From the NCBI GenBank assembly GCA_947069175.1, contig CAMTDV010000017.1:34729126-34793125 (forward strand): a stretch of 64,000 nt of DNA, in the 5' to 3' direction. Within the stretch, counting starts at the first letter, position 1; the number at the start of each line of letters is the position of its first letter. The notes under the pieces are model-generated. The model ran no database searches and had not been told where the DNA came from. It saw only the letters and a program-made list of their open reading frames with translations. This document shows, piece after piece, positions 35,495 to 46,058 of the stretch. Both the position numbers and the translations under genes were made by a program. The stretch comes from Scalesia atractyloides (taxonomy: Eukaryota; Streptophyta; Magnoliopsida; Asterales; Asteraceae).

Positions 35495-37170
35495 GTGTCC
35501 CTGCCCATGAGGTTGAGAATTCTAGTCCCATGGTGAACCGATGTAGGATTAAAGAGCGAGTGTTAGTCGTTCAAAAAAAGCGAAATGACTATGAATTTGA
35601 TGCACATCTTTGTTTGAGTGTAAAACTTATTCAGGACCTTCATCGTGACCTTAAGCAATCTATGAAACTCTGTGAAAATTCCCAAATATGGTAATGCATG
35701 AAGTTCAGTGCCATGTTGTATAAGAATCTTGAACATCAATACAATTGAACAAATTGTAAAATAGCTATATTGGTTGAAGAAAATTCTATATTGACCCTTC
35801 AGTTTTTTCAGTAATACACTCGTTAGTAGAAACAAAGTGTAAAATAGTCGTAGAAGATTAGAGTTTAAGGTTTAGGTAACGCGCCTCCTACAAGATAAAC
35901 TTAGGGAGATCTTTGTTTACCTTTTAATAGGGCTCTTAATAGTTTAGACGTCTTACTGGTTTAACACTTAATGGTTTAGACTGTTTGTTTCGTAAGCAGA
36001 TGTCTGAATGGTTCAGATATTTACCTATGAATGGTTAAACATTATACTAATGGTTAAGGCATCTAACCTGAATTGGTTAGACATTTTTCTCTGAACGGTG
36101 AAGCATTATACTGACTTTTAATTAGTTCATGCCTCTTACTGGTTCAGCACTTAACTATTCAGAAGGTGCCAAACAACCCCTTAATGATTCAGACCTCTTA
36201 CTGATTCAACACTTAACCATTCAAAATGTGTCAAACAGGGCCTTATACAAATTGATATAACAAGAAAAAAAAACTCACTCCTCTGTAACCTGGATTTTTT
36301 GTTTTACCACATGTTCTATGCTCATATATTTCTGTTGCACGATCTGCAAACAATGATATGAATTTGTTATTTAAAAATCAATCAAAGATTTTTTATTTAT
36401 GTTAAATGCATGTCTGTTTTATTTATAAGAAAAAAATCATATATGTAAGTGAAAGAATTCAAGAAGTACAGTAATATCTGTAAAAAGGAAAAAGAAAATA
36501 ATAAGTCACTATTAATTTGTGGAATGTAATACAAATATTTCAAATAACATGAAGCTTCCTATACACAAGAGTAGATAACTTTCCAAGGGGCTACTATACG
36601 TATTCCCTTTCCTTTATATTTTACTGAACTTACCCCTCTTCTCAAGTTTTACATTAATATAATCAAACCTTTTGTTTTGTTTTTTTTTTCTTTTTTTTTT
36701 TTTGTCTTTTTGTTATCTTTTATTGTTTTTATCTAAAGTTTTTTTTATTTTTGTGTTTTAAACGACATTTTTAAGCTTTTTGAACGTTTTTATTTATTTC
36801 TTTTTAAAATAACGTTATTTTAATATCAAGAATATTATAAATGTACCAATGAAAGTGTGAACAAGTGAATTTGAACGTAACTCTAAACGTTGTAATACAA
36901 AAAATAGCAAACCAATATCAAGAATATCTGGATTTTTAATCAAAAACAAAAAGAATTATATGAATTACTACAAAATAACAGATATAAGAATGCATCAGAA
37001 AGATATATGTGACTGAAAAAGTATTCACAAAACAAAAACAAGTCGTTCGTAAGTATACCTAATTATGTTTTTTGTAACAAAATATACCTAAAATATGTAT
37101 ATAAACAAGAGAAACTCAGGATAAAGATTATTATTGTATGGTTGGGTACAACCGTACAAGCTAAACGGAA
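35495..37170. other. intergenic DNA with low-complexity blocks
   Basis: 35,930-36,243 is built of reiterated 'ggttcagac/ttactggttcaacactta' words and may be a decayed MITE (right edge CAAACAGGGCC). 36,678-36,760 is T-rich. No gene is recognised. Confidence 0.45.
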
Positions 37171-37520
37171 ATGAACCAAAATAAGTTTTTAAGAAATACA
37201 AAACCAAATCAACAGTTTTTGGTTGTGGTCGGTTAATACGGTTTAGTTAACCAAAAATGAACCGAAAATAAGTTTTTAAGAAATACTAAACCAAATTAAC
37301 AGTTTTTGGTTGTGGTGGGTTAATACGGTTTAGTTATGTTATCATGTCGATTAATTTTGTTAGGTTTAGTTATTACGGTTCAGTTATGTTGGGTTTTTTT
37401 CTTTAATTGTAATTTGGAAAAACGAACAGTTTTAGTTCTTTTACAAGATATATTTTAATCTGTTTTAATTGTAATTTGGAAAAAGGAACAGTTTTAATTC
37501 TTTTACAAGAATATATTTTA
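37171..37520. repeat. two adjacent tandem duplications
   Basis: An 86-87-bp unit is duplicated at 37,171 and 37,257 ('ataagtttttaagaaatac' core), then a roughly 61-bp unit at 37,402 and 37,463 ('ttaattgtaatttggaaaaa' core). Confidence 0.8.
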
Positions 37521-38201
37521 ATATGTTACAGAAAAGAACATTTTTAAAAATATATTTTTTTATGGGTTAAATATGACAAGTTTTAAAGTAATTTTTTCAA
37601 GGAGGGGTACGAAAAGTAAGAGAGGGGGTACCTTTAGCCTACCCCTTTCGAAACATCGACTTTCATATTGGTTACTCCTTTATTACATTTGGTTGGGAAT
37701 TTTTTTTAATGGTAGAGGTTACATTACTCATGTTCCTAAATTACACCAGTAAATACTAAATTTCATCTTATTTAAGGATTTGAGCATTGGTCTTTTCTCC
37801 AAAAGGCAAAAGCCTCTACCACCTAGCTATAGCTGGAATGGCTTTGGTTGAGAATTGTTTTATAACTTTTAAGGCTTAATATGTATGACACAAGTATATG
37901 GCAAACAAACCCGGTTTATATGTCGTAAACATAGGGCAAAGATGGTGTACGAGGCTTGTCTGATCCCTCCCATCCATCTTCCACACGCCTCTCTCTCCGC
38001 ATCTCTATCTACCTCCACCTACATTCGTCATCCGTGGCCATTTATGGTCACAAATTTAACCCAGTCTCTCGCCTCGCCATGTCATCCGCATCTATCACCC
38101 TCATTTCCCTCTCTTCCACGTCGGGCCGTGGATGCCAACACATCACCACATTAAAGGTGCTCTAAGAGTCTAACATCCAACCATTTATTGAAATATTATT
38201 T
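37521..38201. other. intergenic DNA, nothing recognised
   Basis: A C-rich, pyrimidine-rich stretch at 37,965-38,110 gives open frames in more than one phase without resembling a protein. Confidence 0.45.
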
Positions 38202-38568
38202 AGAGTAAACTGCTAAAATAGTCTCTGTGGTTTGGGTAGTATAGTCCAAAGGTTTCATTTATTCCCTATAGATTCAAAAAGGTTTTACCTTGCCAATTAG
38301 GTCCAACTGACTTAACCTCATTTATTTTTTCTGCTAACTAGAAGGGTAATTCACTCATTTTATATTCTTATCATAAGGAGGACTATCAAACAAACATATA
38401 AAATGACCGAATTACCCTTCTAGTTAACAGAAAAAATAGATGGGGTTAAGTCAGTTGGACCAAAATGGCAATGATGAAATCTTTTTGAACCCACAAGGGA
38501 TAAATGAAACATTTTAACTATATTAGCAAAACTGCCCAAACACATCGAACATTTTGACCATTTACTCT
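38202..38568. mobile_element. fold-back MITE, 367 bp
   Basis: Two arms of about 175-180 bp are inverted copies of each other (AGAGTAAAC... facing ...TTTACTCT) and meet near 38,390. A possible duplication around TTATTT flanks it. It could fold into one long hairpin. Confidence 0.85.
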
Positions 38569-38920
38569 GTTATTTAAAAGCTAGAAAAGTTTTTTTGTCT
38601 CATTTAATAGTTTTTATCTTTTATATGTTATATTTATTCATAGATTTAATTTTTATAACTTTTGTTGTCATCCAAAATAACATTAATTAAGCTTAAATAC
38701 TAGACAAATAGCAAAGTAAATACTTATCAAACATTGAGAGTCAATTCACCTAATAAATACCAGATTATGCAATTAATTATATCATTTAGTATAAAAAAAA
38801 CCATATTAATCCGAAAAAAAAAACAATAATCCTTAATATTTCTCTTCCAAATCACATATCTTCAAAAATTATAAACTTCTTTCTGTTTCTGCAACCTTTT
38901 TTTATAAAATATATATATAC

Positions 38921-39478
38921 CTAAAGTCCAAAAATGCGCTTACAAGCCTTTAATATACTGCTTCTTTTCTTCATAATATTCTTAGATCTTCCCATCTGCA
39001 ACACTTCATCATCTTCTTCCACACCATCAACATCAAATGGATCACTTACATACTGATCATGAATTCTTGCATACCTTTCAGAAACAGATGAAGATCTTCT
39101 GACCGACAAAACCCTTTTCACTGCTGTCTACAGTGTTCTTCCTGTGCTGTGCTGTTTCTCGATCTTGAATCTGCTGCTAAGACTGTTTGCATCAGTTGCT
39201 GACTGGTTTATTCTCAGGTTTTCCATGGACAAGTGTTCATCTTGTTCTTGGTTATTATTGTTGCCTGAATAGTGGTTGTAATCATAATCATCATCATATG
39301 GTATTTTGGCTTGATCTTGAGTGGTGATGGTGGTGGTGGGTGATCTTTTGGTTGAAATGGGGTTTTGGGGTGTTGGAGTTTGATCTGAGAAATATGGAGA
39401 TTTTGAGTTGTTGTTGGTGTTCATAAGGTTTATCTTTGAATAACCCTTCATTTTCATAGGTGTGGAAGTATAGACCAT
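38921..39478 (-). pseudogene. small plant host gene with one in-frame stop
   Basis: From ATG at 39,478 one frame runs 185 codons to a stop at 38,921, interrupted only by TAG at 39,128-39,130 (codon 117). The N-terminal two thirds is low-complexity (Asn-, Thr- and Asp-rich, DDDYDYNHY). The part around and beyond the stop is basic and reads TAVKRVLSVRRSSSVSERY, then IHDQY, an acidic patch and the C-terminus KRSSILKACKRIFGL. That C-terminal style (RRSSSVSERY..IHDQ, then ILKACKR[IL]FG[LF]) is known to me from uncharacterised plant proteins of similar size; function unknown. A TATA-like tract (39,492-39,505) lies just upstream. The stop could be a pseudogene mutation, an allele or an error; the frame after it stays intact, which argues for a recent change. 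Confidence 0.62.
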
Positions 39479-39491
39479 GGTGGTGTGTGTC

Positions 39492-39753
39492 TATATATAT
39501 ATTATATGATAAAGATTAAATAAAAATTGACTAGTTTGAAAAATATAGTATACTATTTTTATTTTTTATATATAAAAATGAAAAATTTATTATTCTTGTT
39601 TAGAGTAGTATTACTATATGATTTTTATAAAAGACTGTATTTAAAAAAACATTAATTTACTATGTGTAATTGTATATAACTTGTGTTACTAATCACATTG
39701 ATTTTGAGTTGGCTCGTTGAGCCACAAGTTGGCTCGAAGTTTAAATGAACTAA
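39492..39753. repeat. left copy of a 262-bp duplication flanking the chromovirus
   Basis: Matches 45,680-45,943 with one substitution (TTTTT/TTATT) and one 2-bp indel in an AT run. It includes the TATA-like tract of the host gene. The left edge starts with a TATATATATAT run. Confidence 0.93.
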
Positions 39754-42700
39754 AGCTAGGGCTGACAATAACGTGGTCAACGGTACGTTTCTCATCAATG
39801 GTAGTTATGCATCCATATTATTCGATACTGGCGCGGATAAGAGCTTTGTGTCCTTAGAATTTGAACCTATCCTCAACCAAACTCGTGTTAATCTCATGGA
39901 ATCTCTAACGGTGGAAGTTGCTGACGGAAAACCCGTTTCATTAAATTCTATTATACGAAATTGTACCCTCACTCTAAACGATCACGATTTTCCAATTGAC
40001 CTCATTCCTATGAAGTTGGGAAGTTTCGATGTTATAATCGGTATGGACTGGCTCAGCCAGCATCACGCTGAAGTAGTGTGCCACGAAAAGTTCATTCGCA
40101 TTCCTCTCGCAGACAATCAGACCCTACGTATTTTTGGGGAAACCCCTTCGAAAGGACTCAAATTAATGTCCTGCCTTCAAGCCCGAAGATATCTCCGCAA
40201 GAACTATGTCACATTCCTAACTCACGTCTTCAAAAAGGGAAACAAGGAGAAGAAACTCGAAGATATCCCAGTTGTGAAAGAATTCCCACAAGTCTTTCCC
40301 GACGACATTTCAGGACTCCCTCCTGTGAGAGAAGTCGAATTCCGCATCGATCTTATACCTGGCGCAACACCAGTCGTAAAATCTCCTTATAGGTTAGCCC
40401 CATCCGAAATGCAAGAGCTGGCCAGTCACCTGCAAGAGCTGACTGACAAAGGATTCATACGTCCTAGCTCCTCGCCTTGGGGTGCACCTGTTCTCTTTGT
40501 GAAGAAGAAAGATGGAACGTTTCGCATGTGCATTGATTATAGAGAACTCAACAAGTTAACGGTTAAAAATCGCTATCCACTACCTCGCATAGATGACCTC
40601 CTCGACCAACTTCAAGGCGCCACCTGCTTTACAAAAATCGACCTTCGTTCTGGTTATTATCAGCTCAGAGTACATAAAGAAGATATCCCAAAGACCGCCT
40701 TCCGGACTCGTTATGGTCATTACGAGTTCATGGTCATGCCATTCGGTTTAACCAACGCCCCCGCTGTCTTCATGGATCTAATGAATAGGGTATGCAAACC
40801 CTACCTCGACCGTTTCGTCATAGTCTTCATCGACGACATCCTTATCTACTCCAAGTCTAAATCCGATCATGAACGACACCTTCGACTCATCCTTACACTC
40901 TTAAGGACTGAAAAGCTCTACGCTAAGTTCTCAAAATGCGAATTCTGGTTAGGAGAAGTACAATTCCTTGGACATGTCGTCAATGACAAGGGAATTCATG
41001 TTGATCCTTCAAAAATCAAGGCAGTGCAGGAATGGCAAGCGCCACGTACCCCTACCGAGGTAAGGTCATTTCTTGGTTTGGCTGGTTACTATCGACGCTT
41101 CATTGCCAATTTTTCCCGTATTGCTGTACCACTCACGGCTTTGACTCATAAAGGAAAACCCTTCATATGGGGACCTAAGCAAGAAGAGGCCTTCCAAACT
41201 CTAAAGCAAAAACTTTGTGACGCACCTATCCTCACACTCCCTGAAGGTTGCGATGACTTTGTGGTATATTGCGACGCATCAGGGCAAGGGCTAGGCTGTG
41301 TATTAATGCAAAGAGGAAAAGTGATAGCCTATGCTTCTAGGCAACTCAAGGTTCACGAGAAGAATTACACCACCCACGACCTGGAACTTGGAGCCGTTGT
41401 GTTCGCTCTCAAGATATGGAGACATTACCTCTACGGTACTAAGTGTGAAATATACACTGACCACAAGAGTCTCCAACATATCTTCAACCAAAAGGAGCTG
41501 AATATGAGGCAACGAAGATGGGTCGAACTTCTCAATGACTACGACTGTGAAATTCGGTATCATCCTGGCAAGGCAAACGTGGTGGCTGATGCGCTCAGTC
41601 GAAAAGGTTATGCGAACTCCATTCGTCTTCTATGTTCGCAAATCATAACCGACATCAAAGATCGAATCCGAGCAGCTCAACATGTTTCTGTAACAGAAAA
41701 TGACGTACGCGATGAGCTGTCGTGTGGAGCTGAACTAAAAATCGAAACCAAATCTGACGGTATTCTATACTATTTAAATCGCATATGGATTCCTGATCGC
41801 GATAACCTTCGTGATTTCCTCATGAATGAGGCGCACAAAACACGATACTCTGTACACCCAGGAGCCGACAAGATGTATCAAGACCTACGATACACCTACT
41901 GATGGCCTGGCATGAAAAAGGATATCGCTGTTTTTGTTTCCAAGTGCCTTACCTGTTCCAAAGTAAAAGCTGAACATCAAAGACCTTCAGGACTTCTAGT
42001 CCAACCCGAAATACCTGTATGGAAATGGGAAAACATAACCATGGATTTCATTACCGGGTTACCTCGCACCTCCAGTGGGCATGACACCATATGGGTAATA
42101 ATCGATCGTCTTACAAAGTCATCTCACTTCATCCCGATTCGTGAGGACTTCAAGAACGAGAAGTTAGCTCGTATCTTCATCAGCGAGATCGTAAGCCGTC
42201 ATGGTGTACCATTAAGCATCATTTCAGACCGTGATGGTCATTTCACTTCACGAACATGGCGAGCCGTACAAATCGCCTTGGGTACACGATTAGACCTCAG
42301 TACCGCTTTTCATCCTCAAACTGATGGTCAATCTGAACGCACCATCCAAACCCTTGAAGACATGCTGCGAGCATGTGTCATAGACTTCAAAGGGAACTTG
42401 GACGCTCATCTACTATTAGTTGAATTTTCGTACAACAATAGCTATCATTCAAGTATCGGCATGGCTCCTTTCGAAGCTTTATATGGTCGTAAGTGCCGAT
42501 CTCCAGTATGTTGGCACGAAATTGGGGAATCACAAATCACCGGTCCATAATTAATTCAAGAAACAACCGACAAGGTCATTCAAATTCGAAACAATCTTCT
42601 AGCGGCTCAAAGTCGTCAAAAGAGTTATGCAGACAAACGACGAAAGCCCTTGGAGTTTGACATTGGTGATCAGGTACTTTTAAAAGTATCACCGTGGAAA

Positions 42701-43096
42701 GGAGTGGTTCGTTTTGGCCAGAAGGGCAAGCTAGCGCCACGCTACGTATGACCTTTCAAGATACTCGAAAGAGTAGGTCCTGTAGCATACAAGCTTGACC
42801 TACCAGAAGAACTCAACAGAATTCATCCCACATTTCACGTATCAAACTTGAAAAAGTGCCTCACCGATGAAAATCTCTACATTCCTCTAGAAGACATTGA
42901 AGTCGATGAATCGATACACTTCGTTGAAAGACCGGTAGAAATCATGGACTTCGGAGAGAAGCGTTTAAGACGAAGTCGTATTCCAATTGTCAGGGTACGT
43001 TGGGAGTCGAAACGAGAACCCGAGTTTACTTGGGAACGTGAAGACTCAATGCGCGAAAAATACCCGCATCTTTTTCCAGTTACCACTACTACTTAA
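39754..43096 (+). pseudogene. pol polyprotein of the chromovirus, three stops
   Basis: Domains in order: protease LFDTGADKSFVS (39,818-39,853), reverse transcriptase with FRMCIDYRELNKLT (about 40,520) and the catalytic FIDDILIYS (about 40,829-40,855), RNase H YCDASGQGLGCVL (about 41,269) and TDHKSLQHIF, zinc-binding integrase part with H..H and CLTCSK, integrase core with MDFITGLPRT, SDRDGHFTS and GQSERTIQTLE, and a chromodomain-like C-terminus with VRVRWESK..PEFTWE ending at 43,096. Stops are TGA at 41,900-41,902, TAA at 42,548-42,550 and TGA at about 42,748-42,750, all in one unbroken frame. No real start codon exists because the 5' part is missing. The frame has suffered only point changes, so decay is recent. 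Confidence 0.9.
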
Positions 43097-43116
43097 ATTT
43101 CGGGACGAAATTCCTA

Positions 43117-43130
43117 AAAGTAGGGGATAC
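43117..43130 (+). other. polypurine tract of the chromovirus
   Basis: AAAAGTAGGGGATAC ends at the LTR start; the preceding 'atttcgggacgaaattcc' is typical of Tekay elements. Confidence 0.8.
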
Positions 43131-43316
43131 TGTAACATTCGTCGAAAAACGGGTTTTCCAAACCCGCTTCGTTTATTAATCAAATATTCAGTTATAAATT
43201 TCCGTGGCGTATTTTTTTTGTTCAGATAATTTTAAATAGTACCTAATTAATAAATATTTTAGAATTTAAAAACCATAATTGATAATTAATAATAAAATGT
43301 GAATAAAAAATAAAAT

Positions 43317-43388
43317 GGAGACGCCGGGTTTCGAACCCGGGTCACCCGCAAGCACAAACACACAACACACCGCTCCGCCACACACTGC
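43317..43388 (-). repeat. tRNA-like module M1 in the LTR
   Basis: On the minus strand it has box A TGGCGGAGCGG and, 42 bases on, box B GGTTCGAAACC within a perfect T-arm (CCGGG, loop TTCGAAA, CCCGG). The acceptor and D-arm do not pair well. It is a tRNA relic or mimic in the antisense direction of the LTR. Confidence 0.6.
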
Positions 43389-44244
43389 TTTTGTGATAAA
43401 CACTAAAACAAATAACATTTATAATAAAACCGAAAGTCAAACCAGTAATCAGCGCGCCCAGAACTCGCCATCACCGGAAAAAACCGGCACTCCGTGATTT
43501 TGGCTATATTTCTTTTGACTGAAACACACAAATTGATTTCGAAGTCGGTTATAACTGTTGCCGGCAATCAATTTCAGTCAAAAACCAACGGAAATCAGTG
43601 ACCGCGAACTTCGACCTAAATTCAAACTCAATTCAGCCTGTTTCCACTATAAATACCCACTTGAACTTCCTGAAAACCTTTCGCTCAGAACCACGTTCGT
43701 TTCCGAAGCTTTATTCCTTCCAAAACACGTCGCCGGAGATTTTCGCATTCGCCGGAATTCCACCGGAAAACCGAGACTTTACTCCTAATCGGTATAATCC
43801 TCAACTCTTCTTTTTGTAATCCATTATTCGGCATGTATTAACCTCAATCGTTCAACTAGAGTCTGTCTCAGACAACGTTGCCGAAAATCCCCGCACTCGC
43901 CGGAATATCACTGGAAAACCGAAGCCTCACTGTCGAACGGTATAATCATCTAAACCCTCTTGCTATCTCTTGCTTAGTAACTTAATTGCTCAATACAATA
44001 ATCGAAACTGTTAATTCAGTTCGCTCAGCCGGAAATCGCAAATCAGAGCCGATGAACACTGCCGGAAATCTGAAGAAAACGCTCCGTCTTGGTATACCAT
44101 ATCACTTAATCTTCTTTCCATTTCAAACAAGTATAAGTTGTGATCGATTAACCAGAACAGTCGGATTCCACTGTTCTGTAATTTTTAAGCGAAGAAGACG
44201 AAGATGAAAACGTGTATTAGTATAATTAAAAACGGATATTTAAC

Positions 44245-44350
44245 CGGGTTAGACACACAGTCCAGCGGTGGACTGTGCAAACACAATATGCACGTCCCGA
44301 GTTCGAATCGCACACGTTACCGACTTTCAGAAATAAAACCAACATTTTTA
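44245..44350 (+). repeat. tRNA-like module M2 in the LTR
   Basis: Hairpin CACAGTCC-agcggt-GGACTGTG (44,256-44,277) contains a box A-like CAGTCCAGCGG. The T-arm-like GTCCCGAGTTCGAATC follows 42 bases on, then TTTTT at about 44,346. Confidence 0.6.
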
Positions 44351-44410
44351 AAACCTAATCAGATCAAATCACAGTATATACATAAGAGGAATATAATCCA
44401 GTAATTAAAC

Positions 44411-44516
44411 AGATTAGTCACACAGCCCAACTGGTTGGGCTGTGCGCACTCGAACCGAACGTCCCGAGTTCGACTCCGGGTCTCTGAAGCCGGTTCGGCC
44501 ATATTAAATCATTTTT
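44411..44516 (+). repeat. tRNA-like module M3 in the LTR
   Basis: Hairpin CACAGCCCA-actggt-TGGGCTGTG (44,421-44,444) contains box A-like CAGCCCAACTGG. GTCCCGAGTTCGACTCC follows with box A to box B spacing of 44, then TTTTT at 44,512-44,516. Confidence 0.6.
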
Positions 44517-44580
44517 GATATAAACTAAATAAGGTTAAAGTTAATTAGTATATTTATATAATTAAAACAGAGAATATTTC

Positions 44581-44724
44581 GGGTTAGACACGTAGCTCAG
44601 TTGGTAGAGCTGCGTGCACGTATACGAGAGGTCCCGAGTTCGAACCTCACTCAGCGCATAGAAAACACAGTCTGACCGGTAAGACCCGGTCAACGGTCAA
44701 CGGTCAAAAAGTCAACTTTTTTTA
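44581..44724 (+). repeat. tRNA-like module M4 in the LTR
   Basis: Box A TAGCTCAGTTGG (44,593-44,604) is a perfect consensus match in a tRNA-style D-arm GCTC-AGTTGGTA-GAGC, extended to CACGTAGCTC/GAGCTGCGTG with one G-T pair. AGAGGTCCCGAGTTCGAACC gives box B 44 bases on, then TTTTTTT at about 44,717. The acceptor arms do not pair, so it is not a normal tRNA gene. Confidence 0.65.
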
Positions 44725-45679
44725 ATTTCTTTTTATTTATTTATTTATTTAATTGAAAAATCATTTAAAAATACTTAAATATAAGATTTTTAAAGTTAGA
44801 AAATTTCCTTAAACTCACAAAAATAAATCTAAAAATCCCATTAAGAGCACAAATTAAAAATATTAATCTCAAATAAAATTTATTTATTTATCAAATCATT
44901 TTGTTATTATCTAGGTTAGTTTTTCCCTCGTCGATTGAATCATAAATTCGTGCGCCTTCATCGTCATCAAAGAACGCACCCGTAGTGAGTGAATCTCTAC
45001 CAATTCCCCGTTTTAATCACGTTTTGGGGTGTATCATGTGTCGTATAATTCTTTTTATTTTACTTAAACACTTGTGCATACATCATATCCGTGATCAAAT
45101 GTGTATCAATTGTTGTGTGAATTATATGTAGATTGGATTTATCATTCTCAGTGCACGCATTTCATTAGGCCCATCAGTTCCCCGTGGGATACGGGTTGAG
45201 CATCAGGTGCCTCATTAGATCGGCTCCGTTTGATTGAGCCTTGATCTCACATACATCATCATTCATGTCATATACTCATCCAAAGTGGTTTGTGATTGTT
45301 TATCTATATATGTTTGCTCACATGTGATTATTGCATAAATTTTCTTTATTAAATAAAACTAGAAATTAGTAACAATGTTTTATCAAGGTTCACTCGCCAA
45401 CTTTTGTTGACCCAAAATCCCCCCCCCCCCCGTTTTACACATGATACAGGTGATCCAGCTGAGACAAGAAACACATAGGAAGGCCTAGAAGAATAAACAA
45501 GTTTAAGCTTTGGAATAACTATATAGTTTCATTTTTCTTGTAATTGTATGAATTTTGTTTTGGATATTTAAGTTGTAATTTGAATTTAATAAATATGAAA
45601 CATCTTAGTAAAAATCATGAGCTTTGGTGATAACCCAATTATGCTCCGACTTTTATTCCGCTGCGGGTCGGGTGTGACA

Positions 45680-45943
45680 TATATATATATTATATGATAA
45701 AGATTAAATAAAAATTGACTAGTTTGAAAAATATAGTATACTATTTTTATTATTTATATATAAAAATGAAAAATTTATTATTCTTGTTTAGAGTAGTATT
45801 ACTATATGATTTTTATAAAAGACTGTATTTAAAAAAACATTAATTTACTATGTGTAATTGTATATATAACTTGTGTTACTAATCACATTGATTTTGAGTT
45901 GGCTCGTTGAGCCACAAGTTGGCTCGAAGTTTAAATGAACTAA
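45680..45943. repeat. right copy of the 262-bp duplication
   Basis: Begins at the base after the LTR end (GTGTGACA) and matches 39,492-39,753. Confidence 0.93.
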
Positions 45944-46058
45944 GCTTAAGCTCACAGGTCCAGCTTGGTTGAGAGATTCAAGTTGTGCCGTGTTGAGCTA
46001 ACTCGTTTAAAATTCAAGCTAACCCTGGCTCGACTCGGCTCAGTATGTAACAACCCTA
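45944..46058. mobile_element. right end of a hAT-like MITE
   Basis: A 'ggctcgactcggctcag' stretch ends in GTAACAACCCTA, the reverse of the TAGGGTTGTT start of the MITE at 52,177. Related 'ggctcgttgagcc' words lie in the duplicated segment before it, so the chromovirus probably landed within or beside this MITE. Confidence 0.5.

Larger units (their letters stand above)
39754..45679 (+). mobile_element. 5'-truncated chromovirus (Tekay-like Ty3/gypsy)
   Basis: The element begins in the gag-pol linker just before protease, so its 5' LTR, primer site and gag are missing. It runs through protease, reverse transcriptase, RNase H, integrase and a chromodomain-like tail, then a polypurine tract and a complete 2,549-bp LTR. 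The 3' end is the normal terminus (GTGTGACA). The domain order, long LTR and tail are those of Tekay chromoviruses. It sits about 275 bp upstream of the host gene start and lies between two copies of a 262-bp host segment instead of a 4-6-bp target duplication. Confidence 0.88.
43131..45679 (+). mobile_element. 3' LTR of the chromovirus (2,549 bp)
   Basis: Starts TGTAACATTCGTCG, ends CGGGTGTGACA. A TATA box (TATAAATA) is at 43,648-43,655. Box A/box B tRNA-like modules lie at 43,317-43,388 (minus) and 44,245-44,725 (plus). A run of 13 C is at 45,419-45,431. Three blocks of 'gccggaaat' type words with 'ggtataat' follow the TATA box (43,720-44,110), another diverged repeat. Confidence 0.88.

Noticed and set aside
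39773..39775. Start codon of the chromovirus pol
   Set aside because: The codon is GTG and the frame already runs in from 39,754; the real start is missing because the element is 5'-truncated.
44581..44660. Functional tRNA gene
   Set aside because: D-arm and boxes are good, but acceptor stems do not pair and it lies in an LTR with similar decayed modules; treated as tRNA-like.
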